A program made the position numbers and the translations under genes. DNA of 64,000 nucleotides. Origin: Thiotrichales bacterium 19S3-11. Lineage in GTDB: Bacteria > Pseudomonadota > Gammaproteobacteria > Francisellales > Francisellaceae. Where the stretch lies: positions 121,047 through 185,046 of the forward strand of contig JAKJJU010000002.1 in NCBI GenBank assembly GCA_021713295.1, read 5' to 3'. Positions 9,970 through 18,603 of the stretch are shown here, one piece after another. A model generated the notes under the pieces. It was given only the letters and a program-made list of their open reading frames with translations, made no database searches and was not told the DNA's origin. Position 1 is the stretch's first letter; every line of letters begins with the position of its first letter.

Positions 9970-10784
9970 GTACATATGCAATTGGTGATATTCAAGGTTG
10001 CTATTCTGAGTTTATGGCGCTATTGGAATTAATCCAATTTAATCCTAATGAAGATCAATTACTATTATCAGGAGACTTGGTTAATCGCGGCCCTCAGTCA
10101 TTAGAAGTATTACGATTTATAATTAAAAATCAAGCATCAATAAACTGTGTTTTGGGTAATCATGATTTACATTTACTTGCTGTCGCTTATGGTTATATTA
10201 AACAAAAATCATCCGACACATTATCGGCTATTATCGATGCTAAAGATAAAGTTAACCTTCTAGAGTATCTTCGTCATTGTCCACTTTATTTTAACGTTCA
10301 AAATTATCATCTTACACATGCGGGCATTCCACCATTTTGGAGCATTTCAGATACTGCCTATTATGCAAATGAGGTATCTAGCGCTCTAGCTTGCGAAAAA
10401 CAATCACACCAATTATTAAAAAATCTCTATGGGAATAAACCCGATCTCTGGCATGATCAACTAGAAGGTGTTGATAGACTACGTTGTATTATTAATTATC
10501 TAACTCGTATGCGCTTATGTGATCATTTAGGTAGACTTGATCTAGCGTTTAAAGGGCCCATTGAATTAATCCCTGAACACCTTCTCCCTTGGTTTGTTAT
10601 TCCCAACTTTAAACTTGAAGACCCTGAAGTTTTACTCTTTGGACACTGGGCTGCACTTGAAGGTAAAACAGGAGTAGCCAGCGTAGTCGCACTAGATTAT
10701 GGTTGTGTATGGGGTGGAAAATTAGCCGCCTATCAACTTGAACATAAAAAGTTCTTTTATGTAAACTCAAAAATGCGCCGTTAG
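9966..10784 (+). CDS. apaH: Diadenosine tetraphosphatase ApaH (symmetrical)
   Basis: Hydrolyses Ap4A to two ADP and can remove Np4 caps from RNA in the cytoplasm. The 272 residues carry the metallophosphatase motifs in order: GDIQG near residue 7, GDLVNRGP near 37 and GNHD near 64, then downstream metal-ligand histidines (THAG, FGHW). The gene overlaps rsmA by four bases. In E. coli apaG sits between rsmA and apaH; here it is absent. Confidence 0.96.
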   Translation: MSTYAIGDIQGCYSEFMALLELIQFNPNEDQLLLSGDLVNRGPQSLEVLRFIIKNQASINCVLGNHDLHLLAVAYGYIKQKSSDTLSAIIDAKDKVNLLEYLRHCPLYFNVQNYHLTHAGIPPFWSISDTAYYANEVSSALACEKQSHQLLKNLYGNKPDLWHDQLEGVDRLRCIINYLTRMRLCDHLGRLDLAFKGPIELIPEHLLPWFVIPNFKLEDPEVLLFGHWAALEGKTGVASVVALDYGCVWGGKLAAYQLEHKKFFYVNSKMRR

Positions 10785-10794
10785 TTTAAATTAA

Positions 10795-11016
10795 CTAATT
10801 ATTTTCATTAACATCATTTGCTGCCTCTTTTGTTTTATCCCAAGTAGAAGTTGCAGCTTGTGAGGTTGCGTTTGCTGCCTTTTTAGAAGCAGAAACAACA
10901 TCATTAGATGCTGATTTAAACTGATCTGATACCGATTGATTATCATCATTTGAACAGGCAGATAAAATAGCTAATAATGGTAGAATAAAAAGAACCTTAT
11001 AAATAAATGCTTTCAT
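10795..11016 (-). CDS. Small lipoprotein, function unknown
   Basis: 73 residues with a lipoprotein signal peptide: positively charged start, hydrophobic stretch LFILPLLAI and lipobox LSAC, so Cys21 would be lipidated. The mature part is low-complexity, rich in Ser, Ala, Asn and Lys, and probably helical, resembling small entericidin- or osmotically-induced-type lipoproteins in character only. It converges with apaH; the 10-base gap sits within a 6-base inverted repeat (TTAGTT/AACTAA) too A+T-rich to call a terminator. Confidence 0.7.
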   Translation of the reverse strand: MKAFIYKVLFILPLLAILSACSNDDNQSVSDQFKSASNDVVSASKKAANATSQAATSTWDKTKEAANDVNENN

Positions 11017-11161
11017 TAAACATTTCTCCCTAAGCCTATTGTAAGTCCAAATTTATATTAATGCATATATCAATTCTAGCTTATTTTAAGTATAATCACC
11101 ATTTAGAAATTTAAACAATACTTAATTGACTAAATAAAAAATAAAGCTAAGAGTATTAATT

Positions 11162-11425
11162 ATGAACCCTACTATTAAGTCAGTATTCGCACTGATATCC
11201 GTTGCCTTAACGTTAATTGCAATTGTTGTGCTTGCTGCTATTTTCTTTGTCGTATTTTTTCCCTTATTTTTGGCCATTGCCGTTGTTGGCATTATCTATA
11301 TCATCATTTTACGCTATCGAATTATGAAGCATATTAAAATGATGCAGGAAAAACAACAAGCCCAAAATCAGGAAAATCAACAAGCTCACCAAGGCAGAAC
11401 AATTGACCATGATGAGATTAAATAA
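11162..11425 (+). CDS. Small two-helix membrane protein, function unknown
   Basis: 87 residues: two hydrophobic segments (about 7-32 and 32-52) rich in Val, Ile and Phe, then a basic stretch and a Gln/Asn-rich soluble tail (about 60-87). No family is recognised. It lies 75 bases before ihfB on the same strand and may share its transcript. The coding pattern and clean start support a real gene, but no function can be proposed. Confidence 0.55.
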   Translation: MNPTIKSVFALISVALTLIAIVVLAAIFFVVFFPLFLAIAVVGIIYIIILRYRIMKHIKMMQEKQQAQNQENQQAHQGRTIDHDEIK

Positions 11426-11499
11426 GCCTATAAAAAAGTTGCAAAAAGAATATTTATCAACTATTTATAAATTAACAGCAATAAAAAAAGGGTTGACCT

Positions 11500-11796
11500 A
11501 TGAGTAGCAATTATGTGACAAGATCTGAAATTATTAAAAAACTAAGTCATCAAGTTCAAGTACATAATGAACAAGCCGCAGAGGCTGTCAAAACCATTGT
11601 AAATGTTATGTCACACGCTTTAGCAAAAAACCGTCGCATTGAAATTAGAGGATTTGGTAGCTTTGAAGTACATGAACACAAAAATAAAGTTGTACGTAAC
11701 CCTAAAACTGGAGAGGTCATCCCGGGCGCAACCCAGTATGCTATTCACTTTAAGCCAGGTAAAAGCCTACGCGAGCAAGTCCTTCATTTAAGATAG
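11500..11796 (+). CDS. ihfB: Integration host factor beta subunit
   Basis: DNA-bending nucleoid protein that acts as a heterodimer with IhfA. The 98 residues show the HU/IHF fold: N-terminal helices, then RIEIRGFGSFEVHEH and the arm RNPKTGEVIPG, ending HFKPGKSLREQV. The Arg-Ile-Glu-Ile-Arg-Gly-Phe-Gly segment and length favour IHF-beta over HU. An AAGGG site lies seven bases before the ATG. ihfA is not in this window. Confidence 0.88.
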   Translation: MSSNYVTRSEIIKKLSHQVQVHNEQAAEAVKTIVNVMSHALAKNRRIEIRGFGSFEVHEHKNKVVRNPKTGEVIPGATQYAIHFKPGKSLREQVLHLR

Positions 11797-11884
11797 CTAA
11801 CATTCTTCTTTTTATTATCTTTCTAATTCGCTACAATTTCTCCTTAAGACTTACTTATCATAATACTTTGAGTACTTTTACTAT

Positions 11885-13246
11885 ATGTTAAAACAAAAAG
11901 AAACTATTGTTGCCTTAGCAACACCTCCAGGCATTGGCAGTATTGGTGTTATTCGTTTATCTGGAATTAATGCTTACGAAATTGGCTGTAAACTAACACA
12001 AACTCATCTAAAAACGCGCCATGCTCATTATCTAAAATTCTATGATAATGATAATCAGGTTATTGACCAAGGCATTGCCATTTTTTTTAAAGCTCCACAC
12101 TCATTTACTGGTGAAGATATTGTTGAGCTTCAAGGTCACGGCGGCCCTGTTGTTATGAATTTACTAATTAAAGCAGCATTAAACTATGGCGCCTTACTTG
12201 CAAAACCAGGCGAATTTACAGAACGCGCGTTTCTTAATGATAAACTTGATCTTGCACAAGCTGAAGCAATTGCTGATTTAATCGCAGCTTCTTCTGAAAA
12301 TGCTGCTAAATCTGCATTACGCTCCCTTGAAGGTGTTTTTTCACAGCAAATTAATAAATTAGTCGATCAATTAATCTATTTGAGAAGCTATGTTGAAAGT
12401 GCGATTGATTTTCCAGATGAAGAAATTGACTTTTTATCTGATGGCAAAATTGAAAGCCAATTATCTGTACTTAAAAATCAAGTAAACCATATTCTTGATA
12501 TATCACGCCAAGGAGCCATACTCAATGAAGGCATGACCGTTGTGATTGCTGGTAAACCAAATGCTGGCAAATCAAGTCTGCTTAATGCACTATCAGGCAA
12601 AGACTCTGCTATTGTCACGGATATTGCAGGTACTACAAGAGATGTATTAAAAGAATATATTCATGTTAATGGCCTGCCACTTCACATTATTGATACAGCG
12701 GGCATAAGAGATAGTTATGACCTGATTGAACAAGAAGGTATTAAACGGGCACTAACTGCCATAGAAGAAGCTGACTGTATCTTATTAGTTAGTGATATCA
12801 ATGAAATAGCAGATCCATCATCCAAACCACAAGCAATAACAAACCTCTCAAAACTAACGACTTTACCTACCAACATTCCTACGATTAATGTTTATAATAA
12901 AGTAGACTTGTTAAAACAACCTCCTACTGATAGCAATAATAGTATTCATATTTCTGCAAAAACAGGTCATGGCATTGAGCAATTAAAAAATAAATTATTA
13001 GAAATTATTGGCTTTAAATCAACGAATGAAAGTCTATTTACTGCAAGAGAGCGTCATATTAACGCCCTAGAATCAGCTAAAGATCATTTAAATACCGGTT
13101 TTGAACAATTAACTATTTATCATAGTGGAGAGCTATTAGCTGAGGAGTTAAAACTAGCACAAAACCAATTATCATCCATTACTGGAGCATACACTGCTGA
13201 TGACCTATTAGGTGAAATCTTTTCATCATTTTGTATCGGCAAATGA
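11885..13246 (+). CDS. mnmE: tRNA uridine-34 modification GTPase MnmE (TrmE)
   Basis: With MnmG it forms 5-carboxymethylaminomethyl-uridine at the wobble position of certain tRNAs. The 453 residues have the N-terminal formyl-THF-binding domain (about 1-120), a helical domain, and an inserted G domain with GKPNAGKS (223-230), GTTRD (249-253), DTAG (270-273) and NKVD. The protein ends in CIGK, the conserved C-terminal Cys motif. Its 3' end overlaps the convergent lysR gene by 21 bases. Confidence 0.97.
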   Translation: MLKQKETIVALATPPGIGSIGVIRLSGINAYEIGCKLTQTHLKTRHAHYLKFYDNDNQVIDQGIAIFFKAPHSFTGEDIVELQGHGGPVVMNLLIKAALNYGALLAKPGEFTERAFLNDKLDLAQAEAIADLIAASSENAAKSALRSLEGVFSQQINKLVDQLIYLRSYVESAIDFPDEEIDFLSDGKIESQLSVLKNQVNHILDISRQGAILNEGMTVVIAGKPNAGKSSLLNALSGKDSAIVTDIAGTTRDVLKEYIHVNGLPLHIIDTAGIRDSYDLIEQEGIKRALTAIEEADCILLVSDINEIADPSSKPQAITNLSKLTTLPTNIPTINVYNKVDLLKQPPTDSNNSIHISAKTGHGIEQLKNKLLEIIGFKSTNESLFTARERHINALESAKDHLNTGFEQLTIYHSGELLAEELKLAQNQLSSITGAYTADDLLGEIFSSFCIGK

Positions 13247-14107
13247 ATCGATTGCCAATGCGGTTTCAATCCATTTTCTAGCTGGCTTGGATAAAACTGC
13301 ATCTTTGCGATAAATAACACCTGCACTTATTTTTATTGGCTTATCTAAAATAGGTATTGCTCTTAGCTGATCATTAAGCATGTAATCGTGCATAATTGAC
13401 CAACCTATGCCTGTTTCAACCAATTCTTTAATGGCTTCTATCATATTAATATTTGTTATTTCAGGAGGCTTTATATCAAATTTTCTAATAAGTTGATGCA
13501 ACTTTGTGTGATACTGATTTTGTTTTTTTGGTGTAATCACTGGAATTTTAGCTAACCTTTCTAAATAACTACCTTGTTGATTCCAAAATGGGTGTGATGC
13601 AGCAATAACAATCGATACATTCGATGTCCTAATTGTTGTATGTGCAACCTCTTGGGGAGAATTATCTAGTAAAGTGATAAGTCCTATCTCTGCTTTATAG
13701 TCAACAACTTCTTTGATAATAGAATCTGAATCATTAAAATCCATTTCTAACTTAACATTCGGATAGTCAAGCATATATTTCTTCATCAACTGCGGTAATA
13801 CATATAACCCTAAATGATAATTGCAGCGCAAAATTAATGTACCTATTACATTTTGACTATAATCTGCCATTAAGTTAGTTGTATCTATCCAATTTTGTTG
13901 AATTTTTCTTGCATACGGTAAAAATGCATTTCCTGCATCAGTTAAATAAACCTTATGACCTACTCGTCTAAATAATGCATTATTTAATTTATCTTCTAGT
14001 TGAGCAATACGTTTGGTAATCGTTGGCTGCGTTAAAAATAATCGCTCTGATGCTTCTGTAAAAGAACCATAATCAACAATCGCTAAAAAAGTTTGTATAT
14101 ACTTCAT
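13226..14107 (-). CDS. LysR-family transcriptional regulator
   Basis: 293 residues: an N-terminal winged helix-turn-helix (about 1-60, with FTEASERLFLTQPTITKRI as recognition region) and a C-terminal effector-binding domain (about 90-290). It is divergent from the TauE/SafE exporter at 14231, the usual arrangement for a LysR regulator and its target, so it may sense the exported anion. A 15-base dyad lies just upstream of its start. Ligand unknown. The 3' end overlaps mnmE by 21 bases on the opposite strand. Confidence 0.9.
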   Translation of the reverse strand: MKYIQTFLAIVDYGSFTEASERLFLTQPTITKRIAQLEDKLNNALFRRVGHKVYLTDAGNAFLPYARKIQQNWIDTTNLMADYSQNVIGTLILRCNYHLGLYVLPQLMKKYMLDYPNVKLEMDFNDSDSIIKEVVDYKAEIGLITLLDNSPQEVAHTTIRTSNVSIVIAASHPFWNQQGSYLERLAKIPVITPKKQNQYHTKLHQLIRKFDIKPPEITNINMIEAIKELVETGIGWSIMHDYMLNDQLRAIPILDKPIKISAGVIYRKDAVLSKPARKWIETALAIDSFADTK

Positions 14108-14120
14108 TCAATACCTTTTC

Positions 14121-14135
14121 ATTCCATTTTGGAAT
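14121..14135. promoter_or_regulatory. Candidate LysR-type operator in the divergent intergenic region
   Basis: ATTCCATTTTGGAAT is an inverted repeat of six-base arms around three T. Its inner 13 bases fit the LysR box T-N11-A. It lies 14 bases upstream of the lysR ATG and about 95 bases before the exporter start, suiting autorepression or control of both genes. Confidence 0.4.
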
Positions 14136-14230
14136 ATTATTTATAAATTTAATTCATTTGAGTTATTAAATCAACTTAAATAAACTAACATTCATAACGA
14201 ATAAAGATAATAAAAAATAGGAATAATCAA

Positions 14231-15013
14231 ATGATCTTAATAACTTATATTATAGCTGGCGTCATTGCTGGTATTTTAGCTGGTTGGATTGGCGCTGGTG
14301 GTGGCGTTATCATCATTCCCTTAATGCTTTGGATTAGTCAATACCAACACATACCTTTTCCTATTGCAATGCATCTAGCCGTTGCAACCTCATTAGCATT
14401 TATCATGGTTAATGCTTTATATAGTTCATATAAACATCATCGCCAAGATAATATTATCTACCCAATCGTTAAATCAGCAATACCTACAATATTAATTGGT
14501 GCTGTTATTGGTGCTTTATTAGGTAAAGTATTACCAAGTGAATCTATTAAGATAATATTTTTACTCGTTATTCTAGCTGTCTTTATTAAAACATTTATTC
14601 ATTTAGATAAGCAAAATCATACGCCTGTTATGCCATCTAAACTATCAGCTATGAGCATGGGGGCTACAACAGGAATCTTAGCATCACTGGTTGGCATTGG
14701 TGGCTCAGGTGTTGTTAACCCCTATATGCAACACTATCACTACCCTATGAAAAATGCTGCAGCTATGTCAGCAACGCTCGCATTTCCAATGGGTTTTTTT
14801 GCTACAATTGCCACTGTAGCAACGAGTATACATGCTGCAAATTTACCATCCTATAGCTTGGGTTATCTTTATTTACCTGCTTTTATTGGCTTATTAATCG
14901 GTTCATTAATCGGAACTCCCATTGGCGTTCGTATTGTTAAAAAATGCCCAGAGAACCTATCTGTCTGGCTGTTTCGTCTGGTATTAGTCTTTGTCATCAT
15001 AGAAATGATCTAG
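14231..15013 (+). CDS. TauE/SafE-family membrane transporter
   Basis: Inner-membrane permease of 260 residues with about eight hydrophobic segments. The glycine-rich GWIGAGGGVIIIPLM near the N-terminus and its counterpart SLVGIGGSGVVNPYM near residue 155 are the two repeats of the TauE/SafE (DUF81) fold. Members export sulfite, sulfoacetate or related organosulfur anions; the substrate here is not evident. Probably regulated by the divergent LysR gene. An AGGA site precedes the ATG. Confidence 0.88.
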   Translation: MILITYIIAGVIAGILAGWIGAGGGVIIIPLMLWISQYQHIPFPIAMHLAVATSLAFIMVNALYSSYKHHRQDNIIYPIVKSAIPTILIGAVIGALLGKVLPSESIKIIFLLVILAVFIKTFIHLDKQNHTPVMPSKLSAMSMGATTGILASLVGIGGSGVVNPYMQHYHYPMKNAAAMSATLAFPMGFFATIATVATSIHAANLPSYSLGYLYLPAFIGLLIGSLIGTPIGVRIVKKCPENLSVWLFRLVLVFVIIEMI

Positions 15014-15052
15014 TTATTTAAATTTACAGTTAAGCTTAATTCGTTAAATAAC
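15013..15052. terminator. Possible bidirectional terminator between convergent genes
   Basis: GTTATTTAA (15013-15021) and its exact reverse complement TTAAATAAC (15044-15052) flank a 22-base loop that itself holds TTAAGCTTAA. It sits between the 3' ends of the convergent exporter and 447-residue genes and is followed by T-rich sequence on the plus strand. The stem contains one G-C pair only, so it would be weak. Confidence 0.3.
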
Positions 15053-15062
15053 ACCTTTATTA

Positions 15063-16406
15063 TTATTGGTAAGTATTTGATGATTGAGCCATTTTTTGGT
15101 GCTTTTTAGATAGTTCATTAATTATATCTTGTTGTTGAAATGGTGTTTTTACTTCTTCTGAAGGAGTACTTTTAACAGCATACTGTTCTTTTAATGCTTC
15201 GTATGACGTAATGTTAAATGCTTTAATCCTTGAATCATTACCATACATAATTGGATACTGAGTTGAGTCATAATCAATATTAAATATAGTTTGAACTGTA
15301 TCTAGATACTCCTTAGCAATAAGATAAGAAGGCGTAGATGCTGCAAATAACCAACGATAAGAGTCACTGTGAGTTAGTATCCGTAATGTTTGATAATAGG
15401 TTTGTTTTAGAGACTCAGTCGTTAAATCAGCCATACTTTCTAAATCTTTTAAGGTATTAGTAATGTACTGTTCTTTAATCTTATCTTGTGGTAATTCAAC
15501 ATTCATTTGAACCGATTTTAAAGCTGATATTAATGCAGCTCTCACAAGTAATTTATCTGCCTCAGTATACGTAACAAACACCTTATTTTGGTCATAGTTT
15601 AATAAATTTTTGACAATATTTATTTGATCATTATGACAGTCAGTGGGGAGTTCCTTATTATATAGTTGCCCAATTTTATCCATAACACTAAGTAAGCGTA
15701 TTACTTGATTTCTACCTAGTTCATTTTTAGTCAAGTCATCATATAAGCATTGATAGAGCTGAGCTTTTATCTGATTTTGATCTAATTCACTTTGCTTTAA
15801 ATCTTTAATTAAATGATTCAAACCACTGCGAAGTAATGCTTTTATAACGCCCAGCTCATAATAATCAGTATTTTTTATTACTTTATTACCTCCTTTAACG
15901 TTCACTTGTGAACAACAATTAGGTATAACAGAGAAAATAGATTCCATAAATTTCTGATTAACCGCATCTTTATTAAGCCTATACGCATCAATCATTATTT
16001 TTCTGACTTGAGGGTTAGCCTCTAAGACTGAAGCCTGAGATTTATCTAACTCTAAATGGGCTCTCTGGAGGATGAAACCTGTAATAACCAAATCAATGTT
16101 ATTAGATAAGCCACTCTCTTGATAATTAAATATATTCGCAATTTCTTTGATATTTTTTTCCAATTGAGCTTTTAGCATTTCTGGCTGTGCAAGTTTGCCA
16201 TCTATAAAATGGATCTTATCATTTGGGCCTAAAAGAATAGTACTCGCACGAAGATTTTCATATAGGACGCCATCTTTATTAGCAGCTTCATTCAATGCTA
16301 AGAAAATTTTTATATTTAATTCCAACTCATCTTCTTCGGACAACTTTCCACTCTGCTTCAGATAGTTATCCAATGGTGTTAGCTCATTTACTTTTGGTAA
16401 AGCCAT
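15063..16406 (-). CDS. Unknown 447-residue protein with a degenerate kinase-like segment; effector candidate
   Basis: Soluble, helix-rich, no signal peptide or membrane segment. Residues 24-72 follow the pattern of the protein-kinase C-lobe: a helix, then VLYENLRASTILL (47-59) where a kinase has HRDLKPxNILL, then a strand and FIDG (67-70) where a kinase has DFG. The catalytic Asp and Asn are missing and there is no Gly-rich loop or VAIK, so it could not be an active kinase. The remaining 370 residues match nothing I know. An AAGGAG site precedes the ATG. The next gene upstream on the strand (16588) is of nearly the same length and may be a distant paralogue. Effector status is a guess. Confidence 0.65.
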   Translation of the reverse strand: MALPKVNELTPLDNYLKQSGKLSEEDELELNIKIFLALNEAANKDGVLYENLRASTILLGPNDKIHFIDGKLAQPEMLKAQLEKNIKEIANIFNYQESGLSNNIDLVITGFILQRAHLELDKSQASVLEANPQVRKIMIDAYRLNKDAVNQKFMESIFSVIPNCCSQVNVKGGNKVIKNTDYYELGVIKALLRSGLNHLIKDLKQSELDQNQIKAQLYQCLYDDLTKNELGRNQVIRLLSVMDKIGQLYNKELPTDCHNDQINIVKNLLNYDQNKVFVTYTEADKLLVRAALISALKSVQMNVELPQDKIKEQYITNTLKDLESMADLTTESLKQTYYQTLRILTHSDSYRWLFAASTPSYLIAKEYLDTVQTIFNIDYDSTQYPIMYGNDSRIKAFNITSYEALKEQYAVKSTPSEEVKTPFQQQDIINELSKKHQKMAQSSNTYQ

Positions 16407-16587
16407 TTAATTACTCCTTTTTTCCTTTAAAAAAATCCTTATACGTAGTAAGTAATATCGTAGTCATTTTTATTTCTAAATAGAATATAAAGATTGTTTC
16501 AAAAATAACCAAAACTAACGACAGAACTCCATCAATACTAGTCAGTAAAAAATCACACTCCTTTAAATCGTGTTACAATTTATCTCA

Positions 16588-17928
16588 TTATTCTGGCGTA
16601 GGTTCTAAAGTAGTTGCTTGTTGATTTTTTTTTGCATCTAATGAAGAAAAATAGGAAAACGCCCAAGCAACTGTACCTTGTTGTCCATTGTGAACAGCTG
16701 CCTCTGGATTAGCTTCATTCCACTGTTGATAAGTCATTAAATTTTTATGCTTTGGATTTTCTTCAATGAGCAATGCTATATTTCCATCCATCGCATTTTG
16801 CCACTCTGATTGAGAAATTTTACTACCCACTGGTGATTCATTGATCATATCTCTAACAACTTCAAATAAGAATTTTGAATCTTTGAGCGCACTTGTTAAA
16901 TCAGAATGCATCCAGCGCGTATGTGTATTTAAAATAATTAATGACTGTAATAACAACTGCTTAATTTTATCAATCGCATTACCATCAATTAACAAAGCTT
17001 CTAAATCAGCCGCTACTGTTTGCGCATAACGTTTTTTCACTGGATCATTTGTTACACGAGAAGCTTCATTTAATGCTTTTTTAGCATTTTTGACTAACAA
17101 CATTTCTAAAGAGCTAAGTCGCTGTTTTACATCTTTTAGTAACGATATATTTTCTTCTGTCAAACGATCTGAAGAAGATGCTAATACGCCATGTAGCTTA
17201 TCTTGGTCAATTACAGTTAAGTAATCTTTGATAAAAGCCATAAAGACCTCACCATATGCCTCTAACATATGCGATAGGCTATTGGGTTTGCCATCAATAA
17301 GCTTTTTCGACTCCTCTAAAAATCGTGACTCTTGCCAGTTAGATTTTAACAGGATAAAATCCTTAATCACTTGTGCAAAATTATAGCCATCTGCTAAGGC
17401 TAACTGACTACCCTTGGCAAAGGATAATAGCCAACCGACAACTTGATCAATTTGCGCATCTGAAAATAACCTTGCTATATGTTGGGTATTACTTCGTGGA
17501 AAATCTTCTATAACTGCCGATTGCTGATAATGCAAGTGATCAATATCAAACTTTTTATTTACCCCCATAATTCTTAAGACAGTATATAAATGCGATTTCC
17601 ATACATTCATTGCATCATAGTTTGACTTAGAGTGGAAATAGGGTTTTTCATTCCAGCTAGGATCATAGCGTTGCTCTTGATCCTTTAACGTAACGATGCC
17701 CTTACGATCAATTTTAAAACTACTCGGGCAAACCACTTTTAGTACTGCGTGATCAATTTGAATAAGCTCTTTTTTATATAATTCATAGATAATAAATAAC
17801 AATTGCAAAGCAATATCAAACTGTTTCTCTGAAGATAATTTAGCTCTATTTTCTATTAAATAATCGCCAAAATCCTGAAACTCTTCCTTTTGCTTCTCTA
17901 ATGAGTATTTCTCATCTTCTAATCCCAT
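16588..17928 (-). CDS. Unknown 446-residue protein with a degenerate kinase-like segment; effector candidate
   Basis: The frame is open to 18003, but the ATG at 17928 has a strong GAGGTCGG site and is taken as the start, giving 446 residues. Soluble and helical. Residues 31-122 resemble a decayed kinase C-lobe: helix 34-53, a catalytic-loop-like stretch 54-70, strand and KDQ (82-84) in place of DFG, then PYFHSKSNYD...VW...G (96-122) where kinases have the APE region and DxWSxG helix. No catalytic residues remain. A Gln/Thr/Pro-rich tail follows residue 430. It is 181 bases from the 447-residue gene, same strand. Function unknown. Confidence 0.65.
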   Translation of the reverse strand: MGLEDEKYSLEKQKEEFQDFGDYLIENRAKLSSEKQFDIALQLLFIIYELYKKELIQIDHAVLKVVCPSSFKIDRKGIVTLKDQEQRYDPSWNEKPYFHSKSNYDAMNVWKSHLYTVLRIMGVNKKFDIDHLHYQQSAVIEDFPRSNTQHIARLFSDAQIDQVVGWLLSFAKGSQLALADGYNFAQVIKDFILLKSNWQESRFLEESKKLIDGKPNSLSHMLEAYGEVFMAFIKDYLTVIDQDKLHGVLASSSDRLTEENISLLKDVKQRLSSLEMLLVKNAKKALNEASRVTNDPVKKRYAQTVAADLEALLIDGNAIDKIKQLLLQSLIILNTHTRWMHSDLTSALKDSKFLFEVVRDMINESPVGSKISQSEWQNAMDGNIALLIEENPKHKNLMTYQQWNEANPEAAVHNGQQGTVAWAFSYFSSLDAKKNQQATTLEPTPE

Positions 17929-18121
17929 ATTACCGACCTCCCTGGTTAAATAAATGAAATCTAAATCAAAAATATTGATATAAATTAAAGAATAACGCTG
18001 CATAAAATAAAAATAAACATTAGTTTTATTTCAATAATATCAAAAGCTAAAGAGTGACTTTTAGCAATAAAATGAATTTCTAGAGCAAAATATATTACAA
18101 TAAAGATAAAATTTGTTTTAC

Positions 18122-18412
18122 TTACGAAGTAGGTGTGCATGTTCCTAAATTATCTACAATAGCCCCACTTTGCATCGGATTTTCTGGGTTTTTACTGTTC
18201 TTACTGACTAGAACTGGTGAAGTTTCAGCTAATGCTTGCAATATTTTTAAGTTCACCTCTCCCTGTGCTGCATTATATACTTTATTAAATATCAATTGAG
18301 ATTGATTACTATTACAAACTCGATTAATTTGATTATCATTAAGTCCTTTCTTCTTGCAATATTCCCTTATCTCATCAGTCAACATCTCTTTAGGACTAAA
18401 TTCGTTTGGCAT
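18122..18412 (-). CDS. Small protein, function unknown
   Basis: 96 residues with an AAGGAG site before the ATG. The N-terminal 45 residues are charged and helical (EIREYCKKKGLNDNQINRVC resembles a short HTH or EF-hand-like helix pair); the C-terminus is Ser/Asn/Pro-rich and ends in TCTPTS. Four Cys residues. It is the first of three co-directional unknown genes (18412 down to 15063), with 193 bases to the next. No family recognised. Confidence 0.5.
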   Translation of the reverse strand: MPNEFSPKEMLTDEIREYCKKKGLNDNQINRVCNSNQSQLIFNKVYNAAQGEVNLKILQALAETSPVLVSKNSKNPENPMQSGAIVDNLGTCTPTS

Positions 18413-18603
18413 TGTAAATCTCCTTACTCACAATTAAATACAAGCACAGCAAATTTTATATACTTTAATAAAAAATATAAAATAAAATTTTTGCAAAATT
18501 GTTACAATTTTTATATAGTTTCCATAGTATTTTTAGCAAATTAATCAAATTTAAAATAACTATTTATAAAATTAAAACGTTTGTTTTACCGATTAAATAC
18601 CGC

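Noticed and set aside
10782..10799. TTAGTTTAAATTAACTAA between apaH and the lipoprotein gene as a terminator
   Set aside because: A short A+T stem with no following T-run on either strand.
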